Shown piece after piece: positions 7,098-16,200 of a stretch of DNA of 19,799 nucleotides. The position numbers and the translations under genes are program-made. The stretch is from JBOGCH01 sp051656645 (GTDB lineage: Bacteria; Bacteroidota; Bacteroidia; Bacteroidales; Marinifilaceae): positions 1 through 19,799 of the forward strand of contig JBOGCH010000007.1 of NCBI GenBank assembly GCA_051656645.1. Direction: 5' to 3'. A model generated the notes under the pieces. That model worked only from the letters and a program-made list of their open reading frames with translations. It made no database searches and was not told where the DNA came from. Position 1 is the first letter of the stretch, and every line of letters starts with the position of its first letter.

Positions 7098-8078
7098 ATG
7101 GGAAAAATTAAAAGAATTGGAGTACTTACATCAGGTGGTGATGCTCCGGGAATGAATGCCGCGATTAGAGCCGTAGTGAGAGCTGCAATCTACAATGGTT
7201 GTGAAGCTTATGGTATTTATGGCGGATACCAGGGATTGATAAACGGTGATGTTAAACGTTTAAGATCATCGGATGTTAGCAACATCATTCAACGTGGGGG
7301 AACAATTCTTAAGTCTGCTCGTAGCGCAGAGTTCCGTACACCTGAAGGACGTACCAAAGCTGCTCAAACTTTAAAAGAGCACAATATTGATGCATTGGTT
7401 GTAATTGGTGGTGACGGTACTTTTACCGGAGCTAAGCTTTTAATTGAGGAGCATGATGTTCCTTGTGTTGGTATTCCGGGAACCATTGATAATGACCTTT
7501 ACGGAACTGACGCAACAATTGGTTATGACACAGCTGTAAATACAGCAGTTGAAGCAGTTGACAAAATTAAGGATACAGCAAGTGCTCACAACCGTTTATT
7601 CTTTGTTGAAGTAATGGGTCGTGATGCAGGTTTCATCGCATTGCGTACTGCAATTGCTACAGGAGCTGAGGCTGTATTGGTGCCTGAGGTTGAGACAGAC
7701 CTTGTTTCTTTAGAGAAATTCTTAGAGAAAGATTATGATCCAACAAGATCAAGTGGTATTGTAATTGTTGCCGAAGGTGAGAAACTAGGTGGAGCATATA
7801 CAATTGCTGAGGCTGTTAGCTCAAAACATCCTGAATTTGATATCCGTGTATCGGTTCTAGGACACATGCAACGTGGTGGTTCTCCATCGGCATTTGACCG
7901 TGTATTGGCTAGCCAATTAGGTGTTGCTGCTGTTGAGGCATTAATGGACGATCAAAAAAGTATTACAATTGGTGTTGTAAACAAAGAGATTGTGCATGTA
8001 CCATTTAACAAAGCAATTAAACATACTAAACACTTAAACGAGAGTCTTTTAGGTATGGTACGTATCCTTTCTATCTAA
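7098..8078 (+). CDS. pfkA: ATP-dependent 6-phosphofructokinase
   Basis: Phosphorylates fructose 6-phosphate to fructose 1,6-bisphosphate, the committed step of glycolysis. The 326-residue length is that of the bacterial ATP-PFK type. Motifs in order: LTSGGDAPGMNAAIR (10-24), GGDGTF (104-109), PGTIDND (127-133, with the catalytic Asp in it), MGRDAGF (173-179) and GHMQRGGSPSAFDR (255-268). Gly in GGDGT and Gly in PGTIDND mark the ATP-using form; pyrophosphate-dependent enzymes normally have Asp and Lys at these places. It lies 45 bases after ispH on the same strand, so it may share the transcript or have its own promoter; no clear TAnnTTTG is seen in the gap. Wording of codons is more uniform than in neighbours, as in a highly expressed gene. 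Confidence 0.97.
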   Translation: MGKIKRIGVLTSGGDAPGMNAAIRAVVRAAIYNGCEAYGIYGGYQGLINGDVKRLRSSDVSNIIQRGGTILKSARSAEFRTPEGRTKAAQTLKEHNIDALVVIGGDGTFTGAKLLIEEHDVPCVGIPGTIDNDLYGTDATIGYDTAVNTAVEAVDKIKDTASAHNRLFFVEVMGRDAGFIALRTAIATGAEAVLVPEVETDLVSLEKFLEKDYDPTRSSGIVIVAEGEKLGGAYTIAEAVSSKHPEFDIRVSVLGHMQRGGSPSAFDRVLASQLGVAAVEALMDDQKSITIGVVNKEIVHVPFNKAIKHTKHLNESLLGMVRILSI

Positions 8079-8090
8079 TACAAAGAGAGG

Positions 8091-8222
8091 ATGCTGTTTA
8101 TTCCATTTATTTACCTTTACTACAAGCGTAAGAAGAAGAAGAAGCGTTTGCGTAAGCAATTGCTGAAGGAGCGTGAGAGAGCTAGAGTATTGAAGGAAAT
8201 GTTTGATATGAACAAGAATTAA
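8091..8222 (+). CDS. Small basic protein of 43 residues downstream of pfkA
   Basis: A short open frame starts 12 bases after the pfkA stop and ends just before a terminator, on the same strand. The product begins with a short hydrophobic aromatic stretch (LFIPFIYLYY, residues 2-11), then a dense basic run (about 12-22, almost all Lys/Arg), then a charged, probably helical tail ending in NKN. I recognise no family. Membrane or nucleic-acid contact is possible from composition alone. The sequence AAGAGAGG lies directly against the ATG, too close for a normal ribosome binding site. The tight fit between pfkA and the terminator and the lack of in-frame stops support a real gene, but so short a frame could also be part of the pfkA 3' untranslated region. 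Confidence 0.55.
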   Translation: MLFIPFIYLYYKRKKKKKRLRKQLLKERERARVLKEMFDMNKN

Positions 8223-8232
8223 GAATACAATG

Positions 8233-8267
8233 AATGACGAGGGAAGAAATTCCTTCGTCATTTTTCT
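8233..8267 (+). terminator. Rho-independent terminator after pfkA and the small gene
   Basis: A 13-bp stem (8233-8245 with 8250-8262, one G-U pair) closes a GAAA tetraloop and runs into TTTTT (8261-8265). It lies 10 bases after the stop of the 43-codon frame and before priA, and so ends the cmk-ispH-pfkA transcript. Confidence 0.85.
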
Positions 8268-8268
8268 G

Positions 8269-8302
8269 TTTGATGTAATATTGATATTGTTTCGTATCTT
8301 TA
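8269..8302 (+). promoter_or_regulatory. Possible promoter of priA
   Basis: TTTG at 8269-8272 and TATCTTTA at 8295-8302 resemble the Bacteroidota -33 and -7 elements, separated by 22 bases, slightly more than usual; the -7 element ends in A instead of G. It follows the terminator tail directly and lies 18 bases before the priA ATG. Confidence 0.4.
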
Positions 8303-8320
8303 TAGCGTAAACCAATAGAC

Positions 8321-10750
8321 ATGATGTTTGCTGATGTTATATTACCCCTGGCCGTAGAGGCCCGTTACACTTACCTTATTCCAACAGAGATGGAAAATAA
8401 GGTTGAACGAGGTATGCTTGTGCATGTAGCATTTGCAGGTGACAAGATTTATACGGGATTAGTTTATAATGTTCATGCCGATAAGCCGGAGAATATTGAG
8501 GTAAAACCACTTTTGGCAATTGTAGATGAGCAAATGATACTTACCGATAAACAATTGCGACTGATTGATTGGATTAGTGCATATTATATGTGCTGCAGGG
8601 GAGAGGTGATAAAAGCTGCGCTGCCCACGTTGTTTAGATTGGAAAGTTATTCGGCGGTTACAAAATTGGAGAGTGATTTGCCATTGGCCTCTTTGCCGGC
8701 TATTGAGCAACGTATTCTTGGTTTATTGCAATTGGGGCAATATCAATCGGTGGATGAGTTACAGCGTCTTACTGAATTAAAAAATATAATGACTCCTATT
8801 CGCTCCCTGATAAAAAAAGAGGTAGTGGCTATTAAGGAGAATATGAATGCCATCTACGTTGGAAAGCAGCAACGCTGGCTGACGCGCGGTTCTGTGTTGG
8901 ATGCCGATGATATGATGTTAAACTTTTTGTTTAAACGTTCGGTTGTACAACAACGCATTGTGGCAGCTTTATTGGACTGCGACTTTAAGGAGATGGAGCG
9001 TACAGCTTTTATAAAGCGTTTTCAATGTACATCGGCTATAATCAATACGTTGGTAGAAAAGGGTGTATTGATTGCGGAGGATAGGATTGTTGATAGTTTT
9101 GAACATTGTGCGGATGATTGTGGTGAGATGCCTGTTCTGTCGGAAATACAGGATCAAGCGTATCGAGAAATCACGGATGCGTTTGTGGACAAGGATTGTG
9201 TACTGCTGCATGGTGTTACCTCTTCGGGTAAAACAGAGATTTACATAAAACAAATAGAATATTTTATACAACAAGGAAAGCAGGTGCTATATTTGCTTCC
9301 CGAAATTGCTTTGACCATACAAATTGTAAAGCGATTGAGACGTGCGTTTGGGGATTGTATTGGTGTATATCATTCGGGAATGACAGATAAGCTACGTGCT
9401 GACATGTGGCGGAAACAGTTAAGTGAAAATCCTTATAAAATTATTCTAGGTGTTCGATCATCGGTATTTTTGCCTTTTACCAATTTAGGCTTTATTATTG
9501 TTGATGAGGAGCATGAAAATAGTTTTAAGCAAAGTGATCCCGCTCCGAGATATAATGGGAGAGATGTTGCTTTGGTGCTTGCCTCATTTTTTAACGCAAA
9601 AGTGTTGTTGGGATCGGCGACGCCATCTTTTGAGAGCTATAAAAATGCGCAAGATGGCAAATACGGTTATGTGTTACTGGATAAGCGACATAATAACATT
9701 GAGCTGCCGGAAATAATGGTGGCCGATATGACTGAGTATAGACGTAAGAAACTCCTAAAGGGTTCTTTATCGCCAATGCTTGTGGAGCAAATGACCGATG
9801 CTTTGGGACAGGGCAACCAAGTATTGCTGTTTCAAAATAGACGCGGATACTCATCGTTTGTATTGTGCGATAAGTGTGGAGCAGTACCTAAATGTAAGCA
9901 TTGTGATGTAAGCATGACTTATTATAAGCAGCGCTCCATATTGAGTTGTCACTACTGTGGTAGATTGGAGAGTATGCCGAATCGCTGCACAGCTTGTGGC
10001 GAAGGGAACTATAAAATGAGCATTCCGGGGACGGAAAAAATAGAAGAGGAGGTTCAACAACTTTTTCCGGATAAGGTTGTGGCTAGAATGGACTTGGAGG
10101 TTATGAACTCTAAACGCAAAAGTCACGATGTAATAGATAGGTTTGAAAGAGGTGAAATAGATATTTTGGTAGGAACGCAGATGATTGCTAAGGGGCTGGA
10201 TTTTGAGAAAGTAAAATTGGTTGGTGTTATTGATGCGGATTCTATGCTTAATTTTCCTGATTTCCGTGCGGAAGAACGCGCGTATAACCTATTAACACAA
10301 GTAAGTGGGCGTAGTGGGCGCAGTGGTGAACGTGGAAAGGTGGTGATACAGTTGTCCAATGTAGAACACCCGCTTTTACCTTATGTTCGCACCTCCGATT
10401 ATACCGGCTTGTATACATTATTATGCGAGGAGCGTAAATTATTTGGTTATCCACCTTTTTCCCGTTTAATTGAAATGGAGTTACGAGGAAAAGATGTACG
10501 TAAATTGCGTGAAGCGGCCAACAAACTTGGCCAACAATTACGCGCGCGATATGGTGCTCGGGTATGCGGACCTGCAGTGCCGGTTATAGGAAAGATACAT
10601 GATATGTTTCGAATACATATATTACTTAAATTAGAACCGAAATCACCATTTACTCAAATAAAACAGGATATAAAACAGCAGGTTGCGGTAATTTTAAAGG
10701 AGAAAGGCTATGGTTCTATTCGTTTTACCACAGATGTTGATCCTTATTGA
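8321..10750 (+). CDS. priA: Primosomal protein N', replication restart helicase PriA
   Basis: A superfamily 2 DNA helicase that recognises stalled forks and reloads the replisome. The 809-residue protein has an N-terminal DNA-binding part (about 1-260), Walker A GVTSSGKT (298-305), Walker B DEEH (395-398), GSATPS (431-436), a zinc module with eight cysteines in pairs (516/519, 525/528, 543/546, 556/559) inserted between the helicase motifs as is usual for PriA, GTQMIAKGLDF (618-628) and QVSGRSGRSGE (660-670). All catalytic and zinc residues are present. The E. coli protein is 732 residues; the longer N-terminal half here is normal for Bacteroidota as far as I know. Two ATGs stand side by side (8321, 8324). 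It follows a terminator and ends 5 bases from the convergent cusB-like gene. Confidence 0.96.
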   Translation: MMFADVILPLAVEARYTYLIPTEMENKVERGMLVHVAFAGDKIYTGLVYNVHADKPENIEVKPLLAIVDEQMILTDKQLRLIDWISAYYMCCRGEVIKAALPTLFRLESYSAVTKLESDLPLASLPAIEQRILGLLQLGQYQSVDELQRLTELKNIMTPIRSLIKKEVVAIKENMNAIYVGKQQRWLTRGSVLDADDMMLNFLFKRSVVQQRIVAALLDCDFKEMERTAFIKRFQCTSAIINTLVEKGVLIAEDRIVDSFEHCADDCGEMPVLSEIQDQAYREITDAFVDKDCVLLHGVTSSGKTEIYIKQIEYFIQQGKQVLYLLPEIALTIQIVKRLRRAFGDCIGVYHSGMTDKLRADMWRKQLSENPYKIILGVRSSVFLPFTNLGFIIVDEEHENSFKQSDPAPRYNGRDVALVLASFFNAKVLLGSATPSFESYKNAQDGKYGYVLLDKRHNNIELPEIMVADMTEYRRKKLLKGSLSPMLVEQMTDALGQGNQVLLFQNRRGYSSFVLCDKCGAVPKCKHCDVSMTYYKQRSILSCHYCGRLESMPNRCTACGEGNYKMSIPGTEKIEEEVQQLFPDKVVARMDLEVMNSKRKSHDVIDRFERGEIDILVGTQMIAKGLDFEKVKLVGVIDADSMLNFPDFRAEERAYNLLTQVSGRSGRSGERGKVVIQLSNVEHPLLPYVRTSDYTGLYTLLCEERKLFGYPPFSRLIEMELRGKDVRKLREAANKLGQQLRARYGARVCGPAVPVIGKIHDMFRIHILLKLEPKSPFTQIKQDIKQQVAVILKEKGYGSIRFTTDVDPY

Positions 10751-10755
10751 TAGTG

Positions 10756-11955
10756 TTACATTTTCATGCCGCCCATTCCTCCTTTTTCTGCGTTAGGATT
10801 TCCTTGTGGATTGAGCATATTGGGTTTGCCTTCCAGTTGAGCGGCTGCATCGATACAAAATACACCTTGGGTGGCTATAATTTCGCCCTCTTGCAAACCG
10901 TCAATTACTTCAAAACCATTATCTAATCTATTACCAAGAGTAATTTGTCGCATTTGGAAGATATCCGGTTGTGTGTGTGTACGTACGTATACTACAGAAC
11001 GTGTTCCTGTCCATAAAACGCTAGAATGGGGAATAATTAATTTATTTGTTTTTGAGGCACGCGCATTCAGATCTCCATATACATACATTTGAGGTTTTAG
11101 CATTTGCATTGGATTACTAATAGCCATGCGGACAGTTGTTGTTCTGTTGGCGCCATCCATTGTAGGTGATATGAAGATAATGCGCCCTTTAAATTGTTTG
11201 CCCGGGAGTGCATCGGTTTGAAATGTAATGGTATCGTTTAATGTAACAAAGGGTAGCTGATTCTCAAATATATAGAAATCAACCCATAATTTTGAAAGAT
11301 TAGCGACTTGAAACAGTGGTTCGCCTTGTTTAACATAGCTTCCTTGTAAAGGGGGCTCGCTGTTTACAACGCCATTAACTGTGGCAAGAAGACGTAAATG
11401 TTGTTGTATTGTGCCGGCAGCAAGAATATGGTCAATTTGCTTGTCGGATAATTGAAATTCTTTCATCTTCATTCTTGCAGCATTGTATATAATAGGTGCT
11501 GTGGTTCGGGTAGCATATGCTTGCAGCAGTTCTTGCTGTGCGGTAATCAGCTCGGGCGAGTATAGTGAAGCAATAGGTTGTCCGGACTTAATACTCTGTC
11601 CTCGATATTTTATAAAGAGAGTATCTACGCGTCCGCTAAAATGTGCTGGTTGCATCATGGTTTGGTTTGCGTCGGGAACAATGGTTCCATAAACGCGCAT
11701 GGAACGTTCCTGTTGTCCGGAAGCGACAGTAGTACACTCTATTTGCGACAAGGCAATGGCTTCTGCTGACATGTAAACTCCTTTCTTCTCTAGCGCCATT
11801 GTTTGCATCATTTCCGGAGAATGTGACATTGAAGTAGCTGAAGAGGTTTCCTCCTTTATTTCATTTACAGGTGCTATCCACCAGCCTATCAGTACTCCTA
11901 GAATGAATAGGCCGATACATAGAATCCAAAGCTTATATTGATGTTTACTGCTCAT
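10756..11955 (-). CDS. CusB-like periplasmic adaptor of a heavy-metal RND efflux pump
   Basis: The membrane-fusion subunit linking the inner-membrane pump to the outer-membrane channel. It has 399 residues. Residues 9-28 form one N-terminal membrane anchor (LWILCIGLFILGVLIGWWIA); then comes a linker rich in Met and His (Met43, His45, Met49, Met50, Met53, Met62), comparable with the N-terminal methionines by which CusB binds Cu(I). A barrel-sandwich (lipoyl-like) domain starts near 102-135 and resumes near 190-218, flanking a helical hairpin (about 135-185); beta-barrel and membrane-proximal domains follow. The C-terminus ends in a Met- and Gly-rich tail (GGMGGMKM). It is the last gene of the three, overlapping the end of the tolC-type gene by 11 bases, and it converges on priA with a 5-base gap. 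Copper/silver as substrate is an inference from the methionines here and in CusA. Confidence 0.9.
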   Translation of the reverse strand: MSSKHQYKLWILCIGLFILGVLIGWWIAPVNEIKEETSSATSMSHSPEMMQTMALEKKGVYMSAEAIALSQIECTTVASGQQERSMRVYGTIVPDANQTMMQPAHFSGRVDTLFIKYRGQSIKSGQPIASLYSPELITAQQELLQAYATRTTAPIIYNAARMKMKEFQLSDKQIDHILAAGTIQQHLRLLATVNGVVNSEPPLQGSYVKQGEPLFQVANLSKLWVDFYIFENQLPFVTLNDTITFQTDALPGKQFKGRIIFISPTMDGANRTTTVRMAISNPMQMLKPQMYVYGDLNARASKTNKLIIPHSSVLWTGTRSVVYVRTHTQPDIFQMRQITLGNRLDNGFEVIDGLQEGEIIATQGVFCIDAAAQLEGKPNMLNPQGNPNAEKGGMGGMKM

Positions 11956-13228
11956 AATTGTTTGATTTTAAAGAATATGTTCCCATTAACTCATTGAGAT
12001 GTGCTGTATTGATATTGTAAGTTTTAATTAATAAAACAGTTTGTCGTTGATAAGAGAGAATTTCTCGATATAATGCTATCAACGATGACATGGAACGTTG
12101 TCCTGCAGAGAACTCGGCAGTATAAATTTGTAATAACTGCTTTTTAAGTTGAACAATCTGTTCAAACTGATGTATAGTATTTAGACTGCTTGTTCTTTGA
12201 GCAATGTATTGTGAATACTCACTCTGTAAGCGGTTAAGTATGGTTTGGTAATTATTTCGTGCAATTTGCGACTGCAGTTTCTGTTTTTCAATGGCTCCGT
12301 TATACTGCTTCCTATAAATGGGGAGAGCAACCGTTACCATAGGCATAATTATATCCCGCCCGTTTTTATCGCCCATCATCTCGGCTCTTTTGGTTTTGTC
12401 GACAAATTTATACTGTAGGCCAAGACCAAACTTTGGGAGACTATTACGGCGGGTGCTTTTCACCATCTCATCATGAAATTCTTGTAATTGCTCATTGGCT
12501 AATAGCTCCGGATTTTGTTGCGTGATGAGGTAGCTATCCATTTGTAAAGGATAAAAAGTAGTGTCTGGTTGTAATGAATCGGGCATTACAATAATAGCAG
12601 TAGGGGCTCGGTTTAGTAACGCATTGAAACTTATGCTTAATGCACTAGCTTGTTGCTGCAAATTGATAACTTCTGCGCGTTGTTCGCTTTGCTCAATTTG
12701 CAGTTCTAGAATATTAGCATAGGCGCCAGAGGTGGTGCTTTGCATTTCACCTTGTGCCAGTGTTACAAGTTGGTCAATAAAGACAATATTTTCATTTACT
12801 ATCTTAATTAGTTCTTTTGTTGATAGTAGGTCATACCAATTTTCTTCGACAGTAGCGGTTACACTGCAGCGCACTTTGTTAAAGGCTTGGTATGCGGCAC
12901 CTGCTTGTTTAGAATAGGCATTTTTACGTGAAGATAATGTGCCAAACCATTCAAACTTTTGAGTAAAGTCCAATGTGGTAACCTCTTTTCCCGTCATAAT
13001 ATCCATAGGATGAGTAAGCACTCCCACCGTAACCTCTGGCGATGCCCATCCACCCTGTTGTTTAATATCCTCTAAAGCGACTTGGTAGTTTAATGCTGCC
13101 GAAAGAATCTCCGGGTTATATTGTAAGGCCGTGTTTATATAATGGCGCAATGAGTCCTGTCCTTTAGCATCCAATATACTAAGACAAAGAAACAGAGATA
13201 GTAATATTATTTGAACATACAATTTCAT
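11945..13228 (-). CDS. TolC-family outer-membrane channel (CusC-like) of the metal efflux operon
   Basis: The outer-membrane exit duct of the tripartite pump. From the ATG at 13228 the protein has 427 residues and begins with a classical signal peptide (MKLYVQIILLSLFLCLS, cleavage probably after AKG). Long amphipathic, Gln-rich helices in two halves (about 30-215 and 225-415) fit the duplicated outer-membrane efflux protein domain. No lipobox Cys is seen, unlike E. coli CusC. A GTG at 13234 lies in frame two codons upstream and overlaps the cusA stop by one base (TAGTG); I prefer the ATG since it gives the better signal peptide, but the GTG could couple translation to cusA. The 3' end overlaps the adaptor gene by 11 bases. 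The family assignment rests on the helix pattern and the operon, with lower sequence conservation than its partners. Confidence 0.88.
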   Translation of the reverse strand: MKLYVQIILLSLFLCLSILDAKGQDSLRHYINTALQYNPEILSAALNYQVALEDIKQQGGWASPEVTVGVLTHPMDIMTGKEVTTLDFTQKFEWFGTLSSRKNAYSKQAGAAYQAFNKVRCSVTATVEENWYDLLSTKELIKIVNENIVFIDQLVTLAQGEMQSTTSGAYANILELQIEQSEQRAEVINLQQQASALSISFNALLNRAPTAIIVMPDSLQPDTTFYPLQMDSYLITQQNPELLANEQLQEFHDEMVKSTRRNSLPKFGLGLQYKFVDKTKRAEMMGDKNGRDIIMPMVTVALPIYRKQYNGAIEKQKLQSQIARNNYQTILNRLQSEYSQYIAQRTSSLNTIHQFEQIVQLKKQLLQIYTAEFSAGQRSMSSLIALYREILSYQRQTVLLIKTYNINTAHLNELMGTYSLKSNNYEQ

Positions 13229-13233
13229 AAACA

Positions 13234-16200
13234 CTATGCTTTATTAATTTTTTTCTGAGCTTTACGAAGTCGTCGTTCTCGCCACATGCACTGACAAACG
13301 GGAACGGTAAACATGGTAATAATTTGTATCAGCATTCCGCCCATAAGTGGTACGCCCATAGGAATCATGATAGTGGAACCTTTTCCGGAAGAGCTTAGCA
13401 ATGGGAGTAAGGCTATAACCGCACAGGCTGTAGTCATTACGGCCGAACGTACGCGCATTAATCCAGCTTGAACCACACCATCATGTATGTCCTGCACCGT
13501 TGTTGGCTCTTTTGCGCGGAATACTTTTTCAATGTAATTGGCCATCAATATACCGTCGTCTGTACTTATCCCCAATAGTGCAATGAAGCCTACCCATACC
13601 GCTACGCTGACATCAATGGTTGATATATGAAATACCGATCGCATGGATACTCCGCCAATGTCAAAATTCATGAACCACGGCTGACTATACAACCAAAGTA
13701 GGATAAACCCACCGGCAAATGCTACAAATACGCCTGTAAATACAATTCCGGCAACAACGCCATTTTTAAATTTGAGATATAGTATTAAGAAAACAACTAC
13801 TAATGTTAGTGGTACTAGTATTCCAAATCGCTTAGAAGCCCGTGTTTCATTCTGATAATCGCCGGCAAAACTATAGGTTGTACCTTTAGGTAGTTTCAAA
13901 TTTCCATTTGCAATTTGTTCGGCCAAATAGGTTTGTGCGTCTTGTATTGTATTTACTGGCGCCATGCCATCATTTTGATTAAATATAACATACCCTACTA
14001 AAAAACTATTTTGACTTTTTATAGACTTTGCTCCATTTACATAATCAATATTAGCAACCTCAGAGAGTGGTATCTGTGTACCTTTAGGAGTTGCAACCAG
14101 TATATTACGCATTTGCTCAACGTTTTCGCGTAACTCTCGTGGATACCTTACTCTTACATTAAAGCTTTCGCGTCCTTGAACTGTACGGGTAAGAGGAATT
14201 CCGCCAATAGCTACACTTAGCGTTTTTTGAACGGCATTAACAGACAAGCCGTAGCGTGCCATTTCGTCCCTTTTAAGTGTGATTTGAATATAAGGCGATC
14301 CTGTTGCGGGGCTATAATATACCGTAGCGGCATTAATAGCTGGAACTTCTTTTAATGCATTTTGCAACATATTACCGCTTTTATCCAAATCCTCCAAGCT
14401 GTTTGCAAAAACCTCAAGCCCCATGTTTGCTGTCATCCCGGTAGATAACATCATAATGTGTGTTTGTATGGGTTGCAACTTTGGCGGTGTTGTCAGTCCC
14501 GGTAGGGCTGCACATGCTACGATTGTATCCCAGATATCATTTTTATTTTTTACGGACGATCGCCATTGGCGGAAAAAGCGTCCTTTCCTGTCACGGACTA
14601 GGCTATCAGCAGGTATAATGCGGAACTCAGTCTTAGGATTATATACTGAGTCGTTAATTAGGACAAATTCTTTGTTTTTATTCGTCTTAAATCGTATAGG
14701 AATACCGTTTACATCCGATATATATTCCGAACGATAATTTACCGTAATAGAAAACATCTGTATCGGGTTGGGGTCCAATGCAGTATTAGCGCGTCCCCAT
14801 TTCCCAACCACACCGGCAACTTCGGGAATGGCTGCTACGCGTTTGTCTATTTCTGCTAAATACGCTTGATTTTGAACAACGCCTGAGGTTGGCATACTGG
14901 TTGGCATAAGTAAAAATGATCCTTCGTCTAGAGTAGGCATAAATTCCTGTCCTAACCCAGGAAAACGTTCAACAAAACGATCCCATACAGTTATCTCCAT
15001 CGGGTTAGCCGGATTTTTCTTTCCTCCTAAAAAGCCAAATGTACTATCCCAGCCTTGCCATGCCACAGCGGCAAATATAATCAGTAAAAGAGGTGAAACT
15101 AAAAACAAATATTTATGATTTAGTGCCGCAATCAGCAGTTCTTTATAGTAATAGTATACCAACCACAGAATGGACATAATAATGGTAATAACCACCAGTA
15201 CAAATAAAAAGTTTACAAGTAGGGATATCTCTCCACCCAGCGGTAACCATAAATAGGATAAAAAATAGCATAACGTTACAACAACAACAATTAAATTTAG
15301 CCATCGTCGCAAATACACATAAGCAGGTTTCACCGCAAATAAAAAACATAGGTCAACTAATCCCAATAATACAAGAGCAATGGACGGAATGAGGGAATAG
15401 TATATACAAAGCAATATACCGGCAATCATCATTAAACTATTCCACACCGTGCGGGCAACCTTAGTTTGGCGTTTTATGTTATAAAATATGTATAGTAATG
15501 GGGGTAATATTGTTAACGATAGGATTAATGAACAGATAATGGCAAAACTTTTTGTAAAAGCTAGAGGATGAAACATTTTCCCTTCGGCTGCCTGTAGGCC
15601 AAATACAGGAAGAAAACTTATAATTGTAATAATCATTGCCGTAATCATTGCCGGCGATACCTCCATTATAGAATCATGCGTAACTTTTAGTAAGTCTGCA
15701 CCCTTCACATCCTTATGTTCCTCCATTTCTAGCCATCTTACTAGGTTCATTGTCAATACAATCCCCATGTCAACCATAACCCCGATGGCAATTGCAATTC
15801 CCGATAGGGCAACTACATTACCTTCTATGTGAAATAATTTCATCAAAATAAATGTAGCTAGTACTCCAATTGGGAGCATTCCCGCAATAATAAAGGATGC
15901 TTTTAAATTTAAAACCAATATAAATATAACAATAATGCTAATTAAAATCTCATGAGACAGTGTTACCTCAAGTGTTTCAATTGTTTCGTTTATCAATCCT
16001 GTTTGGTCATAAAATGGCACAATGGTAACGCGCGATGTAACGCTATCATTGAGCTGTTTTTCCGGCATCATAGGTGCAAGTTGAGCAATTTTAGCCTTTA
16101 ATGATTTAATACTTTCCTGTGGATTGGCACTAAAACGGGTAATAACTGCAGCACCTACGGCATCAGAACCTTGAACGTCTAGTCCGCCGCGGCGAGTTGC

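Noticed and set aside
7098..8078. Pyrophosphate-dependent phosphofructokinase
   Set aside because: GGDGT and PGTIDND carry Gly at the two positions where pyrophosphate-using enzymes normally have Asp and Lys.
15143..15349. Minus-strand frame of 68 codons inside the cusA region
   Set aside because: It is a shifted reading of the pump gene; the cusA frame is continuous with conserved motifs on both sides, so no frameshift or nested gene is needed.
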